64,000 nt of DNA from Acinetobacter silvestris (GCF_002135235.1 NZ_NEGB01000005.1:1-64000); one strand, 5' to 3'. Counted from the first letter of the stretch, positions 37,397-46,459 are shown. Made by a program: numbers and translations. Notes: generated from the letters alone by a model not told the origin.

Positions 37397-38425
37397 ATGA
37401 AAACAATGTCAACTCGTCCAGATCAGGGAATTCCTGGCGTTTATGGTCTTTTGTTACTAGATGTCGTTTCACGTTGGGGCTATAGTGCAGAAACCTTATT
37501 TGCACCGTTTCACTTTACCAGCGAAGAACTTGCAGAACCAGATTTTCGTATTTCTACACCAATCGCAAATGAATTGGTCAAACATGCTTTAAAAATGACG
37601 GGAGAAAGTACGCTAGGCTACCATCTTGGTACACAAATGCGTATTTCGATTCATGGCTTTATTGGTTATGCCATTATGACAGCCAGTGATATCACCGATG
37701 CATTGGTCTTAGCGAATCGATTTATTCAACTACGTATGCCCTTTTTACAACTGTATTTTTCAACTTTTGGTGAAAAAGCAACCTTACAATTACAATGTGA
37801 TATTGCGATCGAACCATTACGCACAGAAATTGTCACCAGTTTGACCTTTGGCATTATGACCATGGCTAAAGCACTTACTGGAATTAGTGAATTAGAAGCG
37901 GATGTGGATTTTGATTTCCCACAGCCTGAAGGCTTTGATAAATATCTATCCAAAACCTCCTCTTATCATTTTCGCTTTGACCAACCGCATTTATTATCCA
38001 GTTTCGATAAAAAATATTTGGGCTTGAAAATGGTCAATGCGGATCCTATCTCTAGTCAAATTGCAATTAACCAATGCGAGTCCGAGCTTTCTGCATTAGG
38101 AGAGCGTCGTCGTTTAGCGATGCGAGTTCGTGATATTTTAACGCACTCAGAACAGCATTATTTAAGTATCGAAAATGTAGCTGACCGTTTACATATGTCA
38201 GATCGCACCTTAAAACGTCAACTAGCGGCAGAAGGAACATCCTTCTCGACCTTAGTGGATGAAGTTCGGTATCGGCATGCAACTTCTTTGCTTTCTCGTA
38301 CAGATTATTCGCTAGAGCAAATTGCAGATGAACTTGGATATTCTGATGTTGCAAATTTCAGTCGTGCATTTAAACGTTGGAGTGGTCGTAGCCCAAGCAG
38401 TTGGCGTAAAGACCCCTATTTATAA
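37397..38425 (+). CDS. AraC-family regulator (OruR-like N-terminal domain)
   Basis: This 342-residue protein has an N-terminal arabinose-binding-like domain (about 20-200) and a C-terminal double HTH (about 245-335). The latter shows VADRLHMSDRTLKRQLAAEGTSFSTLVDEVR and ADELGYSDVANFSRAFKRWSGRSPS, the standard AraC signature. It starts at ATG 37397 and lies 102 bp after the MaoC gene, possibly with its own promoter. Targets and ligand are unknown; neighbours suggest lipid or CoA-linked metabolism. Confidence 0.87.
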   Translation: MKTMSTRPDQGIPGVYGLLLLDVVSRWGYSAETLFAPFHFTSEELAEPDFRISTPIANELVKHALKMTGESTLGYHLGTQMRISIHGFIGYAIMTASDITDALVLANRFIQLRMPFLQLYFSTFGEKATLQLQCDIAIEPLRTEIVTSLTFGIMTMAKALTGISELEADVDFDFPQPEGFDKYLSKTSSYHFRFDQPHLLSSFDKKYLGLKMVNADPISSQIAINQCESELSALGERRRLAMRVRDILTHSEQHYLSIENVADRLHMSDRTLKRQLAAEGTSFSTLVDEVRYRHATSLLSRTDYSLEQIADELGYSDVANFSRAFKRWSGRSPSSWRKDPYL

Positions 38426-38492
38426 ACCTTTTGTTTTTATCGAAAAACCTGTATAACAATGGCAAAAAATAATTGAAACACTTTAAGGACTC

Positions 38493-38870
38493 ATGATGAA
38501 TCATCCTGCTGATTTAAAATATGCAACCACACATGAATGGGTAAAAATTGAGGGTGATTTGATCATCACTGGTATTTCTGATCATGCGCAAGATGCTTTA
38601 GGCGACTTAGTTTATGTAGAAGCACCTGAAGTCGGAACTCATTTAACCGCTGGACAACAAGCAGGCGGCGTTGAATCCGTTAAAACAGCTTCTGATATTC
38701 ATGCACCTGTTTCAGGTACAGTGATTGAAGTAAATTCTGCGCTTGAAGATGATCCAGATTTTGTGAATGATGAACCATATGGTAAGGGTTGGATCTATAA
38801 AATTAAACCTGACAATATTGCTGATGTTGAAACACTATTAAATAGTAGTGAATATGAAGCTGGTCTTTAA
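38493..38870 (+). CDS. gcvH: glycine cleavage system H protein
   Basis: GcvH carries the lipoyl arm that shuttles the aminomethyl group between GcvP and GcvT. The 125-residue protein has the full pattern: [13 protein letters not shown] at the start, [13 protein letters not shown], and the lipoylated Lys in [10 protein letters not shown]. gcvP and gcvT are not adjacent. Two start codons in a row (ATGATG) after AAGGACTC are possible. No glycine riboswitch is visible in the 67-bp upstream gap. A strong terminator follows. Confidence 0.95.
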   Translation: MMNHPADLKYATTHEWVKIEGDLIITGISDHAQDALGDLVYVEAPEVGTHLTAGQQAGGVESVKTASDIHAPVSGTVIEVNSALEDDPDFVNDEPYGKGWIYKIKPDNIADVETLLNSSEYEAGL

Positions 38871-38889
38871 TTCTATTTGAATTATAAAA

Positions 38890-38911
38890 AAATCAGCCTG
38901 CCGGCTGATTT
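38890..38911 (+). terminator. gcvH terminator
   Basis: AAATCAGCC (38890-38898) and GGCTGATTT (38903-38911) form a 9-bp stem with a 4-base loop and a T run. Confidence 0.9.
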
Positions 38912-39034
38912 TTTTGTTGATCACATCCAAAAACCACGTCATGAACTCAAACAGCATTCTATTTCTTCCACTATAAATCATAAAATAGCATCTTTATGGA
39001 TGCTGCTTTAAAGTAGAATAAAAAGTAAGCTTTT

Positions 39035-40207
39035 TTAAGCCCCGGCAGTTTCTGCTTCTTTCCTTTCAGCCATGCCAAATGATGATGTACTCTGTGGTTC
39101 TTCTCGCTGACGGGTACTTTTTAATTTAATTTGTAGACGAATTTCATTGACCGAATCAGCATTGCGCAATGCTTCATCATAACCAATCGAACCCTCATTA
39201 TATAAATCAAACAAAGCCTGATCGAAAGTCTGCATACCGAGTTCACGTGACTTGGTCATGACTTCTTTTAATTCGTGGAAATTTCCTTTTAAAATAATAT
39301 CTGAAACTAAAGGGGTATTCAGCATGATTTCTACTGCCGCACGACGACCTTTTCCATCTTCTGTTCGAATTAAACGTTGTGAAATAATCGCCTTCATATT
39401 GGATGATAAATCCATGAGTAACTGATTACGTCGTTCTTCTGGGAAAAAGTTAATAATTCGATCCAAGGTTTGGTTGGCATTATTAGAGTGCAGAGTACCT
39501 AAACATAAATGGCCAGTTTCAGCAAAAGCAATCGCATGCTCCATAGTTTCAGTATCACGGATTTCACCAATTAAAATGACATCTGGCGCCTGACGTAACG
39601 TGTTTTTTAAAGCATTATGCCAAGAATGGCAATCAACCCCCACTTCACGATGCGTAATCATTGATTTTTTATGTTTATGTACATATTCAACTGGATCTTC
39701 AACCGTAATAATGTGCCCTGCTGAATTTTCATTACGATGATCAATCATGGCAGCTAAAGACGTCGATTTACCTGAACCCGTACCACCCACAACCAAAATT
39801 AAGCCACGTTTTTCCATAATCACATCTTTCAGTGATTCAGGTAATTTTAATTTTTCAAAATTAGGAATTTCTGCGGTAATGGTACGAATAACCATCCCAA
39901 CTTGTAATTGTTGTTGGAAAATATTGACACGAAAACGCGATACATTGGGAATTTGAATCGCAAAATTACATTCAAGTTCTGATGTAAATTCAGCACGTTG
40001 CTTTTCATTCATTAAACTATGTGCAAATAACTTGGTTTTTTCTGCACTTAAAGCTTGTTGCCCAATTGGCTTCATTAAACCTTGATGTTTAATACTGGGA
40101 GGAAAATCTGCTGAAATAAATAAATCTGAACCCCCATATTCCACTACTTTTGTCAGCATATGGAACATAAACTTTTGGGCTTCATCTAATAATTCATCAG
40201 TATACAT
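39035..40207 (-). CDS. pilU: type IV pilus retraction ATPase PilU
   Basis: This 390-residue hexameric ATPase of the PilT/PilU class assists pilus retraction, twitching and DNA uptake. Visible are GGSDLFISADFPPSIKHQG at the start, Walker A GGTGSGKSTS, Asp box ITVEDPVEYVHKHKKS, Walker B IGEIRDTETM, His box GHLCLGTLHSNNANQTLDRIINFFP, and LGMQTFDQALFDLY near the end. Its length and the C-terminal NADSVNEIRLQIKL fit PilU better than PilT (about 345 residues). pilT is not adjacent, which is unusual because the two often form a pair. Confidence 0.85.
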   Translation of the reverse strand: MYTDELLDEAQKFMFHMLTKVVEYGGSDLFISADFPPSIKHQGLMKPIGQQALSAEKTKLFAHSLMNEKQRAEFTSELECNFAIQIPNVSRFRVNIFQQQLQVGMVIRTITAEIPNFEKLKLPESLKDVIMEKRGLILVVGGTGSGKSTSLAAMIDHRNENSAGHIITVEDPVEYVHKHKKSMITHREVGVDCHSWHNALKNTLRQAPDVILIGEIRDTETMEHAIAFAETGHLCLGTLHSNNANQTLDRIINFFPEERRNQLLMDLSSNMKAIISQRLIRTEDGKGRRAAVEIMLNTPLVSDIILKGNFHELKEVMTKSRELGMQTFDQALFDLYNEGSIGYDEALRNADSVNEIRLQIKLKSTRQREEPQSTSSFGMAERKEAETAGA

Positions 40208-40512
40208 AAAGCAGATTTCCCTTTGATTTGGATGTATTTTATACAGGTGTCGTGTTTTAAATGTATGTTTTAACAGTAAGTTAGCACATATTTATTATCT
40301 GTTTTATATGATGCACAAATCCAAATTCAGGCTCAAATTTATAAATTCAACTATTTCAAAGAAATATTAAAAAATGTATATTTAGTCCTATTGTTTGAGC
40401 TGTATATTTAATCAATTGAATTAAATTGCATTTGATCGTTATAAATGAAAAATAAAGCCCCAGTAAAGGAGCTATATTTTATAAAAAGCAAAATAATGAT
40501 ATTGAAATAAAA
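40208..40512 (-). other. intergenic between aro gene and pilU, terminator-like hairpin
   Basis: The gap holds the pilU promoter region and, at 40457-40472, a GCTCC/GGGGC hairpin followed on the minus strand by a T-rich stretch, a weak terminator for the DAHP synthase gene. No gene was seen. Confidence 0.45.
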
Positions 40513-41568
40513 TTAAGCACTTCGTTTTAATGGGCTCAATTGTAATGACGTAGCAACTTCAAGTAGCAATTGCTGGGTTTTATCCCAACCTAAACAGCCA
40601 TCCGTCACAGATTGTCCATAAGTCATTTCAGCCGAAATTTTTTGTTGACCGTCAACCAAATAACTTTCTAGCATCACGCCACGTACTTGAGTGGAATGCC
40701 GTTCTGCAATAATTTGCTTTAATACCTCAGATTGCAGTAATGGATTTTTAGCACTATTACCATGGCTACAGTCAATGACGATGGCTGGCACATGTAAATG
40801 ATGCTTTTCTTGAATTTTTTGGATTGATTTTAAGTCGAAATTTGGCCCTGTATTAGAGCCACGTAAAATTAAGTGTGCCAATGGATTACCTTGACTATGT
40901 AAAATACTTGGTAAACCTGTTTGACCCATGCCTAAAAATTGATGTTGATGTGAAGACGATTGAATTGCATCTAAAGCAATTTGAATAGACCCATCTGTAC
41001 CATTTTTAAAACCAATGCTGTACGGCATATGACTGGCTATTTCACGATGGATCTGTGATTCACTGGTTCGTGCGCCAATTGCGCCCCAAGCCAATATGTC
41101 ATCAAAATAAGCCGTTGCCATTGGGCTTAAAATTTCACTCGCAATCGGTAAACCGAGTTCAGTAATTTTTAGATATAAGTCACGAGACTTTTCTAAACCC
41201 AATTGTAAATTTGATGATCCATCCAAATTTGGATCATATAAAAAACCTTTCCAGCCCACTGTTGTACGTGGTTTTTCGATATAAGCACGCATCACAAAGA
41301 AAATTTGATCTGAAACTTGTTGTTGTAATTTTAGTAATTTTCCAGCGTATTCCATTGCAGATTGAGGATCATGAATGGAACAAGGCCCTGTCACCACCAA
41401 TAAGCGTGAATCTTGACCTGATAAAATATTTTGAATGGTTTGTCGATGTTCAGCAATTTGCTGCGCCAAAACTTGACTAAGCGGGTATTGGGTTTTTAAT
41501 TGTTGTGGCAGACTCAGTTTAATTACTGTTGCAGTATTATCTGTAAGTGTTTGGTTTAAAGCATTCAT
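40513..41568 (-). CDS. 3-deoxy-7-phosphoheptulonate (DAHP) synthase, class I
   Basis: This enzyme condenses phosphoenolpyruvate and erythrose 4-phosphate, the first step of the shikimate pathway to Tyr, Phe and Trp. The 351 residues match AroF/AroG/AroH: VVTGPCSIHDP, MRAYIEKPRTTVGWKGFLYDP, ASEILSPMATAYFDDILAWGAIGARTSESQ, GFKNGTDG, and IVIDCSHGNSAKNP. The start ATG has AAGGATATACCC before it. Which amino acid inhibits it allosterically is not clear, so I leave the isozyme letter open. The leader region upstream carries a leader peptide and attenuator, so expression should respond to aromatic amino acids. Confidence 0.93.
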   Translation of the reverse strand: MNALNQTLTDNTATVIKLSLPQQLKTQYPLSQVLAQQIAEHRQTIQNILSGQDSRLLVVTGPCSIHDPQSAMEYAGKLLKLQQQVSDQIFFVMRAYIEKPRTTVGWKGFLYDPNLDGSSNLQLGLEKSRDLYLKITELGLPIASEILSPMATAYFDDILAWGAIGARTSESQIHREIASHMPYSIGFKNGTDGSIQIALDAIQSSSHQHQFLGMGQTGLPSILHSQGNPLAHLILRGSNTGPNFDLKSIQKIQEKHHLHVPAIVIDCSHGNSAKNPLLQSEVLKQIIAERHSTQVRGVMLESYLVDGQQKISAEMTYGQSVTDGCLGWDKTQQLLLEVATSLQLSPLKRSA

Positions 41569-41741
41569 GGGTATATCCTTTGGACTGGTTTATTCAGTCC
41601 GATCTTTTATTTGAGCTTATGTGGTCTATTCGATTGCAAGATTTGAGTCATGAATTGACTAAAGTAAAACCAAAAAAAGTTGCTAAAATATGATAAATTT
41701 AAGTTATACATCATGTTCTCCAAAAGTTAAAAATAAAGCAT

Positions 41742-41772
41742 AAAAAAACCTGATCGGTGTTGCCGATCAGGT
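41742..41772 (-). terminator. attenuator terminator of the DAHP synthase leader
   Basis: On the minus strand ACCTGATCGG (41772-41763) and CCGATCAGGT (41757-41748) form a perfect 10-bp stem with a 5-base loop, followed by seven T (41748-41742). It lies between promoter and gene, not after a gene. The segment GGCAA in its 5' arm and loop (41764-41760) can instead pair with an upstream TTGCC, breaking the terminator. Confidence 0.88.
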
Positions 41773-41783
41773 ATAAACTTTGA

Positions 41784-41839
41784 TGGGCAACTTATATTTT
41801 GCCCAAACGTATTTAGGCAACTATCTAAAGAATTGCCAA
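41784..41839 (-). promoter_or_regulatory. mutually exclusive antiterminator segments
   Basis: Minus-strand segments in order: 1 TTGGCAA (41839-41833, inside the leader frame), 2 TTGCCTAAA (41820-41812), 3 TTTGGGCAA (41807-41799), 4 TTGCCCA (41790-41784). Pair 2:3 gives a 9-bp stem (one G-T pair) with a 4-base loop; pair 3:4 gives a perfect 7-bp stem. Pair 2:3 frees segment 4 to bind GGCAA of the terminator. This is the logic of trp-type attenuation. Confidence 0.8.
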
Positions 41840-41877
41840 AAATAATATCCGTTACTAATCAAAGGTTGTTTTAACAT
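41821..41877 (-). CDS. aromatic-rich leader peptide of the DAHP synthase gene
   Basis: This 18-residue frame (MLKQPLISNGYYFWQFFR) ends at TAG 41821. Six of its last eight residues are aromatic: Tyr, Tyr, Phe, Trp, then Phe, Phe after a Gln. The stop codon touches antiterminator segment 2, and the Trp-Gln codons contain segment 1, as expected for a ribosome-sensed attenuator. Ribosome stalling for lack of charged tRNA at these codons would favour the antiterminator. The ribosome site is weak (AAATAAAG). Inference from architecture; no homologue was compared. Confidence 0.8.
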   Translation of the reverse strand: MLKQPLISNGYYFWQFFR

Positions 41878-41913
41878 CTTTATTTCAATATTTAATAAAT
41901 TCGTCTAAATCCT

Positions 41914-41942
41914 ACAATACCCGTAGTTATTGCCTTTGACAA
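41914..41942 (-). promoter_or_regulatory. sigma-70 promoter of the DAHP synthase gene
   Basis: On the minus strand TTGTCA (41942-41937) and TATTGT (41919-41914) are separated by 17 bp, with an A/T-rich upstream region. Transcription would start near 41907, about 30 bases before the leader peptide. Confidence 0.7.
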
Positions 41943-42007
41943 GTAATTTTCATTAAATTATTTTAATAGTACATATAATTAAATAGAATCAATTCCCACT
42001 GAGAGAG

Positions 42008-42036
42008 TTGACTAAAAATAACTCAAATACTATGAT
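42008..42036 (+). promoter_or_regulatory. sigma-70 promoter of the ABC-F gene
   Basis: TTGACT (42008-42013) and TATGAT (42031-42036) have 17-bp spacing. Start near 42043 would leave a 5' leader of about 190 bases. Confidence 0.65.
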
Positions 42037-42063
42037 TGCTCTTCTCTCCATTTTATTATTCGA

Positions 42064-42147
42064 GTATCTGCCAATGAAGTAAGTCATTTTTTTCATCATT
42101 CCATTTATTTGTTTTTGATGTGCAAAATAGACTTACTCAAAAGATAC
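42064..42147 (+). promoter_or_regulatory. structured 5' leader of the ABC-F gene
   Basis: GTATCT (42064-42069) pairs with AGATAC (42142-42147) and AGTAAGTC (42078-42085) with GACTTACT (42130-42137), closing a long hairpin; an inner CATCA/TGATG pair is also possible. ABC-F resistance genes are often controlled by leader structures; here the function is only inferred. Confidence 0.5.
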
Positions 42148-42235
42148 CATTCAGCTTGAATTTGCATTCAATTTTTTGATGCTTTCTGTAATTGATTATT
42201 ATTCTATTTTGCACTGCTTTTTAGGAGTTCATCTT

Positions 42236-43837
42236 ATGACTCAACCAGCATGTGTAATTTCCAAACTCGATTTAGAGATTGGCCATTCCCGTATTTTTCA
42301 CCAACTTAACTTTCAACTTTTTTATGGACAATGTTCGGGATTAATTGGAAGAAATGGTCAGGGGAAATCCTTATTATTAAAAATTTTACGAAAAAATTCT
42401 GTAGATGATGCTGATTTTTATCATGGATGCCATCAAAGTGGTAAAATTCATTGGCAAATCTCGCATGCCTATTTACCTCAATTAAACCGCTTAAATGGAC
42501 TGACCATTGCTGATGCTTTGGGTGTTACAGAACGAGCCAATAGTTTTCATCGTATTAAACAAGGCCATGCAGAATTAGAGGATTATGAGCGTGTGGAAAA
42601 TTATTGGCATCTTCCACAACAGTGGAATCAATTATTAGCTGATGCGCATTTACCCATAGATTTACACTTCCTTAGCCAAAATCTAAGTGAGGGACAAAAA
42701 ACTAAACTGGCCTTATGTCGCTTATTTCAGATGAAAGATCATTACTTATTATTAGATGAACCCAGTAATCATTTAGATCTTGAAAGTCGTGCTTGGCTTA
42801 TTCATCAAATTCAAAAGCATCCAGCAGGATGTTTGATTGTTAGCCATGATCGTGACTTATTAAATCAAATGCAGCATATTTATGCTTTAAATGAACATGG
42901 AATACAGCATTTTTCAGGAAATTATACACTTTATGAAAATCAAAAACTGCTAGAAACAGAAGCTTTACAACGCACTGTAAATCAAGAAAATCGTGAGTTT
43001 AAGCAATTAAAACATCAACAACAGCAAACTTTAATCAAGGCACAGAAAAGGCAACAAACAAGTCAACAACTTCGGAAGAGTCAATCACAAGCTAAAGTTC
43101 TTTTAGATTACAATAAAGAGCAAGCGGAACAATCGCGCTCTAGCTTAACGCGACAATTAGATAAACAGCTTGATCAGGCTAAAAATAGTTTAAATGAGAA
43201 ACAAAAGCTATTGGAGATTACTAAGCCACAACGACTTTTTCTTAACTATCAGCATCAGAAAAAATCAGGTGAATTACTGAGATTAACGCAAATCAAGTGG
43301 CCTTATCTACATTGCCAGCCAATTCATTTTTCAATGAACTACGGGGATAAACTACATCTTACTGGTCGAAATGGGATTGGAAAATCAACTTTACTCAAGG
43401 CTATTCAGCTTCAATCTAGACCTGTTTCAGGTGAAATTTATGTACACGCTCAAAGTTTTTATTTAGATCAAAATTTTAGTTTTTTAAATACTGAATTAAA
43501 TGCAGTAGAGAATTTGAAGAATCTTAGCCCACATTTAACTGAATTAGAATGTAGAACTGCTTTAGGCCAATTAAGATTGCGACTAGAAAAGTCGATACAA
43601 CCGTTAAAGCAATTGAGTGGTGGTGAGCGTTTAAAAGTCGCTTTATTGGCTATTTCTCAGCTAAGTCAGCAAATTTCTTTATTATTACTTGATGAACCAG
43701 AAAATCATTTAGATATTGAATCACGTGCATTACTGGTGGAAGCAATTAAAAATTATCAAGGTGCAGTTGTGCTTATTTCTCATGATCCTCAATTTGTACA
43801 AGACTGCGGCATTGAGCAGTATTATCATCTCGAATAA
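42236..43837 (+). CDS. ABC-F family ATPase
   Basis: ABC-F proteins have two ATPase domains and no membrane part; they act on the ribosome in translation or antibiotic protection. Visible are Walker A GRNGQGKS and GRNGIGKS, signatures LSEGQKTKLALCRL and LSGGERLKVALLAI, and Walker B LLLDEPSNHLD and LLLLDEPENHLD, separated by a Gln/Lys-rich coiled-coil linker (about 245-330). ATG 42236 with AGGAG upstream gives 533 residues; the frame opens 60 bases earlier but without a ribosome site. Substrate or antibiotic specificity is not predictable. It may be a self-regulated resistance-type factor given its long leader. Confidence 0.88.
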   Translation: MTQPACVISKLDLEIGHSRIFHQLNFQLFYGQCSGLIGRNGQGKSLLLKILRKNSVDDADFYHGCHQSGKIHWQISHAYLPQLNRLNGLTIADALGVTERANSFHRIKQGHAELEDYERVENYWHLPQQWNQLLADAHLPIDLHFLSQNLSEGQKTKLALCRLFQMKDHYLLLDEPSNHLDLESRAWLIHQIQKHPAGCLIVSHDRDLLNQMQHIYALNEHGIQHFSGNYTLYENQKLLETEALQRTVNQENREFKQLKHQQQQTLIKAQKRQQTSQQLRKSQSQAKVLLDYNKEQAEQSRSSLTRQLDKQLDQAKNSLNEKQKLLEITKPQRLFLNYQHQKKSGELLRLTQIKWPYLHCQPIHFSMNYGDKLHLTGRNGIGKSTLLKAIQLQSRPVSGEIYVHAQSFYLDQNFSFLNTELNAVENLKNLSPHLTELECRTALGQLRLRLEKSIQPLKQLSGGERLKVALLAISQLSQQISLLLLDEPENHLDIESRALLVEAIKNYQGAVVLISHDPQFVQDCGIEQYYHLE

Positions 43838-43858
43838 TCAATTGAAATCAACACTTAA

Positions 43859-43886
43859 GCTAAGCACAGTTTGATCTATGCTTAGC
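43859..43886. terminator. hairpin after ABC-F gene
   Basis: GCTAAGCA (43859-43866) and TGCTTAGC (43879-43886) form an 8-bp stem with a 12-base loop. There is no T run directly after it, so its strength is uncertain. Confidence 0.5.
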
Positions 43887-43986
43887 ACGTTATTTAAATA
43901 ATTCTGCCTAGCATTTTATTAGCTAATCAAAACCCTGAAGAACTAGATATATAAATCTGAATATTTAACAAAATATATTGTTCTGA

Positions 43987-44751
43987 TTAGATTAAAAATT
44001 CAGAAATTAGTGTATTTACTTCGGATGTTTTCTCAGCATGTAACCAATGACCAGCATTTTCAACTGTTTCTAGCCGAGCTTGTGAAAACTGTCGTTCAAT
44101 CGCTTGTAGATGGATATTTTGACTCATATAGGGTGAATGACCACCACGAATAAAGAGTGTCGGTTTATGCCAAACTGGAATTTCTTGCCAATCTATGATT
44201 TCTTGATAATGCTTAAATAACGCATTGACATTGAAGAGCCATTGCCCTTGATGAAATGATTTTAAAAGGAATTGAATGACCATTTCTTCATTTAATAGAC
44301 TACGCATGATTTCAGTGGCTTCTTTTCGTGATTCAATCTGGGCATTTTTCACTGCAAATAATGCCTTAAAAACTTGATCATGATGATTTTCATGATAGGC
44401 AAATGGCGCCATATCTAGAATGACTAATTGCTGTAGACGCTCTAATGCTACTTCAGTCAATTTCATCGCTAACTTTCCGCCCATAGAGTGGCCAATTACA
44501 GAAAATTGTTTAATCTTTAAATGATCTAGAGTCTCGACAACATCTTGAGCCATCGCCGTGTAACTCATCTCATTTGAGTGTGGTGAATGACCATGATTTC
44601 TGATATCAATCAGAACAATATCATGTGTGCCATTTAAAGCACGACCAATCATTCCTAAATTTGTTAAACTTCCAAATAACCCATGAATTAGAACAACTGG
44701 GATATTTTGATTAGGCTGAATTGTTTGATGATATTGAAAATTGAGTAGCAT
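43987..44751 (-). CDS. alpha/beta hydrolase (YbfF-like esterase)
   Basis: This compact hydrolase of about 254 residues has nucleophile elbow GHSMGGK, oxyanion segment IHGLFGSLTN, and the catalytic His in GHWLHAE near the C-terminus, as in the YbfF acyl-CoA/ester hydrolases. I chose ATG 44751 (MLLNFQYHQTIQPNQN); the longer start at 44805 adds 18 hydrophobic residues with no family match. It stands alone on the minus strand. Substrate unknown. Confidence 0.82.
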   Translation of the reverse strand: MLLNFQYHQTIQPNQNIPVVLIHGLFGSLTNLGMIGRALNGTHDIVLIDIRNHGHSPHSNEMSYTAMAQDVVETLDHLKIKQFSVIGHSMGGKLAMKLTEVALERLQQLVILDMAPFAYHENHHDQVFKALFAVKNAQIESRKEATEIMRSLLNEEMVIQFLLKSFHQGQWLFNVNALFKHYQEIIDWQEIPVWHKPTLFIRGGHSPYMSQNIHLQAIERQFSQARLETVENAGHWLHAEKTSEVNTLISEFLI

Positions 44752-44805
44752 TTTGAGCATCCAGATTTTTAAATAGTACAAGTATTTATATATATATGAT
44801 GTCAA

Positions 44806-45198
44806 TATCTATGCATTGGAACAATCGTTCATTACATTAATCTAATCATCTTGCTTTAAATCGCTACAACGTATGGCTCAATATCAATATTAAAGCAGCA
44901 ATTGTATCTACAACCTGTAGTGTTATACAGCTGAAGGCAAAGTTATTACTGAAAAACTCAAAGATGCACATATCCAAACTGATGCTCTACAAGCAGTACA
45001 TATATTAAAAACGGATTTAAATGCTGAGTGGAAATAAAGGTAATCGTTTTAAAATCGATACCTTTAAAGGTTTACTCAATAGATAACCTAAAGTTGAATA
45101 AATAATAAAAAATAATCCGCGATCAACTGTTGAGTCATCTATCCACTTACCTATATGATCTCATTCAAATATCTTCGTTTAATTTAGGACTTTGAGCC
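44806..45198. other. intergenic with a gene remnant
   Basis: A frame from 44921 to TAA at 45035-45037 reads AEGKVITEKLKDAHIQTDAL followed by HILKTDLNAEWK, with coding-like composition but no start; a stop immediately precedes it. It is probably the tail of a decayed gene of unknown family. The rest of the gap holds the promoter region of the aminotransferase gene, with no motif recognised. Confidence 0.4.
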
Positions 45199-46404
45199 AT
45201 GTTTCAACATGTAGATCCTTATGCAGGTGATCCAATTCTATCGTTGATGGAAGAATTTGGTAAGGATGAACGGATAGAAAAAGTAAATTTAAGTATTGGT
45301 CTATATTACAATGAAGACAATATTGTTCCACAATTAGAAGCCGTTAAAACCGCATATAAAAATATTGAACCAAGTAATGATCAAGTAAAACTTTATTTAC
45401 CGATGGATGGTCTAAAGTCTTATAACCTCGTTACTCAAAAACTCCTTTTAGGAAAAAATAGTCAAGCAGCTAAAGATGGCCGTGCTGTAACAATTCAAAC
45501 ACTGGGTGGTTCAGGTGCTTTAAAAGTAGGTGCAGACTTTCTTAAAAAGTATTTCCCAGAATCTGATATTTGGGTGAGCCAACCAACGTGGGAAAACCAT
45601 ATTGCTATCTTTAATGGTGCAGGTATTGCTTCTCACTTTTATACCTATTTTGATGCCACTACCAATGGCGTTAATGTTCCTGCGATGTTGGATGAGTTAA
45701 ATAAAATTCCAGCAAAAGGGATTGTATTACTTCATCCTTGTTGCCACAACCCAACAGGTGCTGATCTAACCCCAGCTGAATGGGACCAAGTGATTGCTGT
45801 ACTCAAAGCGCGTGATCTGATTCCTTTCCTGGACATTGCTTATCAAGGCTTTGGTCAAGGTATAGAAGAAGATGCATATGCGATTCGTGCTTTAGATCAA
45901 TCTGGTATGAATTTCATAGTCAGTAATTCATTCTCTAAGATTTTCTCATTATATGGTGAGCGTGTCGGTGGTTTAACATTTGTTTGTGATGATGCTGTAA
46001 CTGCACAAACAATACTGGGTCAACTCAAAGCAACTGTACGCCGTATTTACTCTAGCCCGCCAACAACTGGGGCTTTACTGGTCAATAACGTACTCACTGA
46101 TGCTGCATTAACAGCTGAATGGGAAGCTGAATTACAAAAAATGCGTGAACGTATTATTCAAATGCGTGAAATACTCAAAGAAAAATTGAGTCATGCTTTA
46201 CCGGCACGTGATTTTAGTTATTTAACAACACAGCAAGGGATGTTTAGTTATACCGGACTCACCGCTGAACAAGTAGATATTCTAAAAAATAAATACGGTA
46301 TTTATTTACTCCGTAGTGGTCGTATGTGCGCGGCTGGCCTTAATCTTAAAAATATTGATTATGTTGCAACATCCATTGTTGATGTTATTCAAGCGACTAG
46401 CTAA
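45199..46404 (+). CDS. tyrB: aromatic amino acid aminotransferase (TyrB-like)
   Basis: This PLP-dependent class I aminotransferase of 401 residues interconverts Tyr, Phe or Asp with their 2-oxoacids. Visible are [12 protein letters not shown], substrate-binding [23 protein letters not shown], and the PLP Lys in [16 protein letters not shown]. The C-terminal [12 protein letters not shown] holds the carboxylate-binding Arg. It lies 3.6 kb from the DAHP synthase gene, so aromatic metabolism genes are clustered loosely. TyrB versus AspC is hard to separate by eye; a terminator follows. Confidence 0.85.
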   Translation: MFQHVDPYAGDPILSLMEEFGKDERIEKVNLSIGLYYNEDNIVPQLEAVKTAYKNIEPSNDQVKLYLPMDGLKSYNLVTQKLLLGKNSQAAKDGRAVTIQTLGGSGALKVGADFLKKYFPESDIWVSQPTWENHIAIFNGAGIASHFYTYFDATTNGVNVPAMLDELNKIPAKGIVLLHPCCHNPTGADLTPAEWDQVIAVLKARDLIPFLDIAYQGFGQGIEEDAYAIRALDQSGMNFIVSNSFSKIFSLYGERVGGLTFVCDDAVTAQTILGQLKATVRRIYSSPPTTGALLVNNVLTDAALTAEWEAELQKMRERIIQMREILKEKLSHALPARDFSYLTTQQGMFSYTGLTAEQVDILKNKYGIYLLRSGRMCAAGLNLKNIDYVATSIVDVIQATS

Positions 46405-46423
46405 AATTTAAATTCCAATAAAA

Positions 46424-46449
46424 AACGGGCAAAAGGCCCGTTTTTTTTA
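46424..46449. terminator. bidirectional terminator
   Basis: AACGGGC (46424-46430) and GCCCGTT (46436-46442) pair around a 5-base loop; a T run follows on plus and an A run (T on minus) precedes. It ends both convergent genes. Confidence 0.9.
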
Positions 46450-46459
46450 ACATCAAAAA

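Noticed and set aside
38426..38492. Glycine riboswitch before gcvH
   Set aside because: The gap is only 67 bp, too short for the aptamer.
42031..42081. Leader peptide MIALLSILLFEYLPMK before the ABC-F gene
   Set aside because: Its ATG lies inside the predicted -10 box, so it would not be transcribed, and no ribosome site precedes it.
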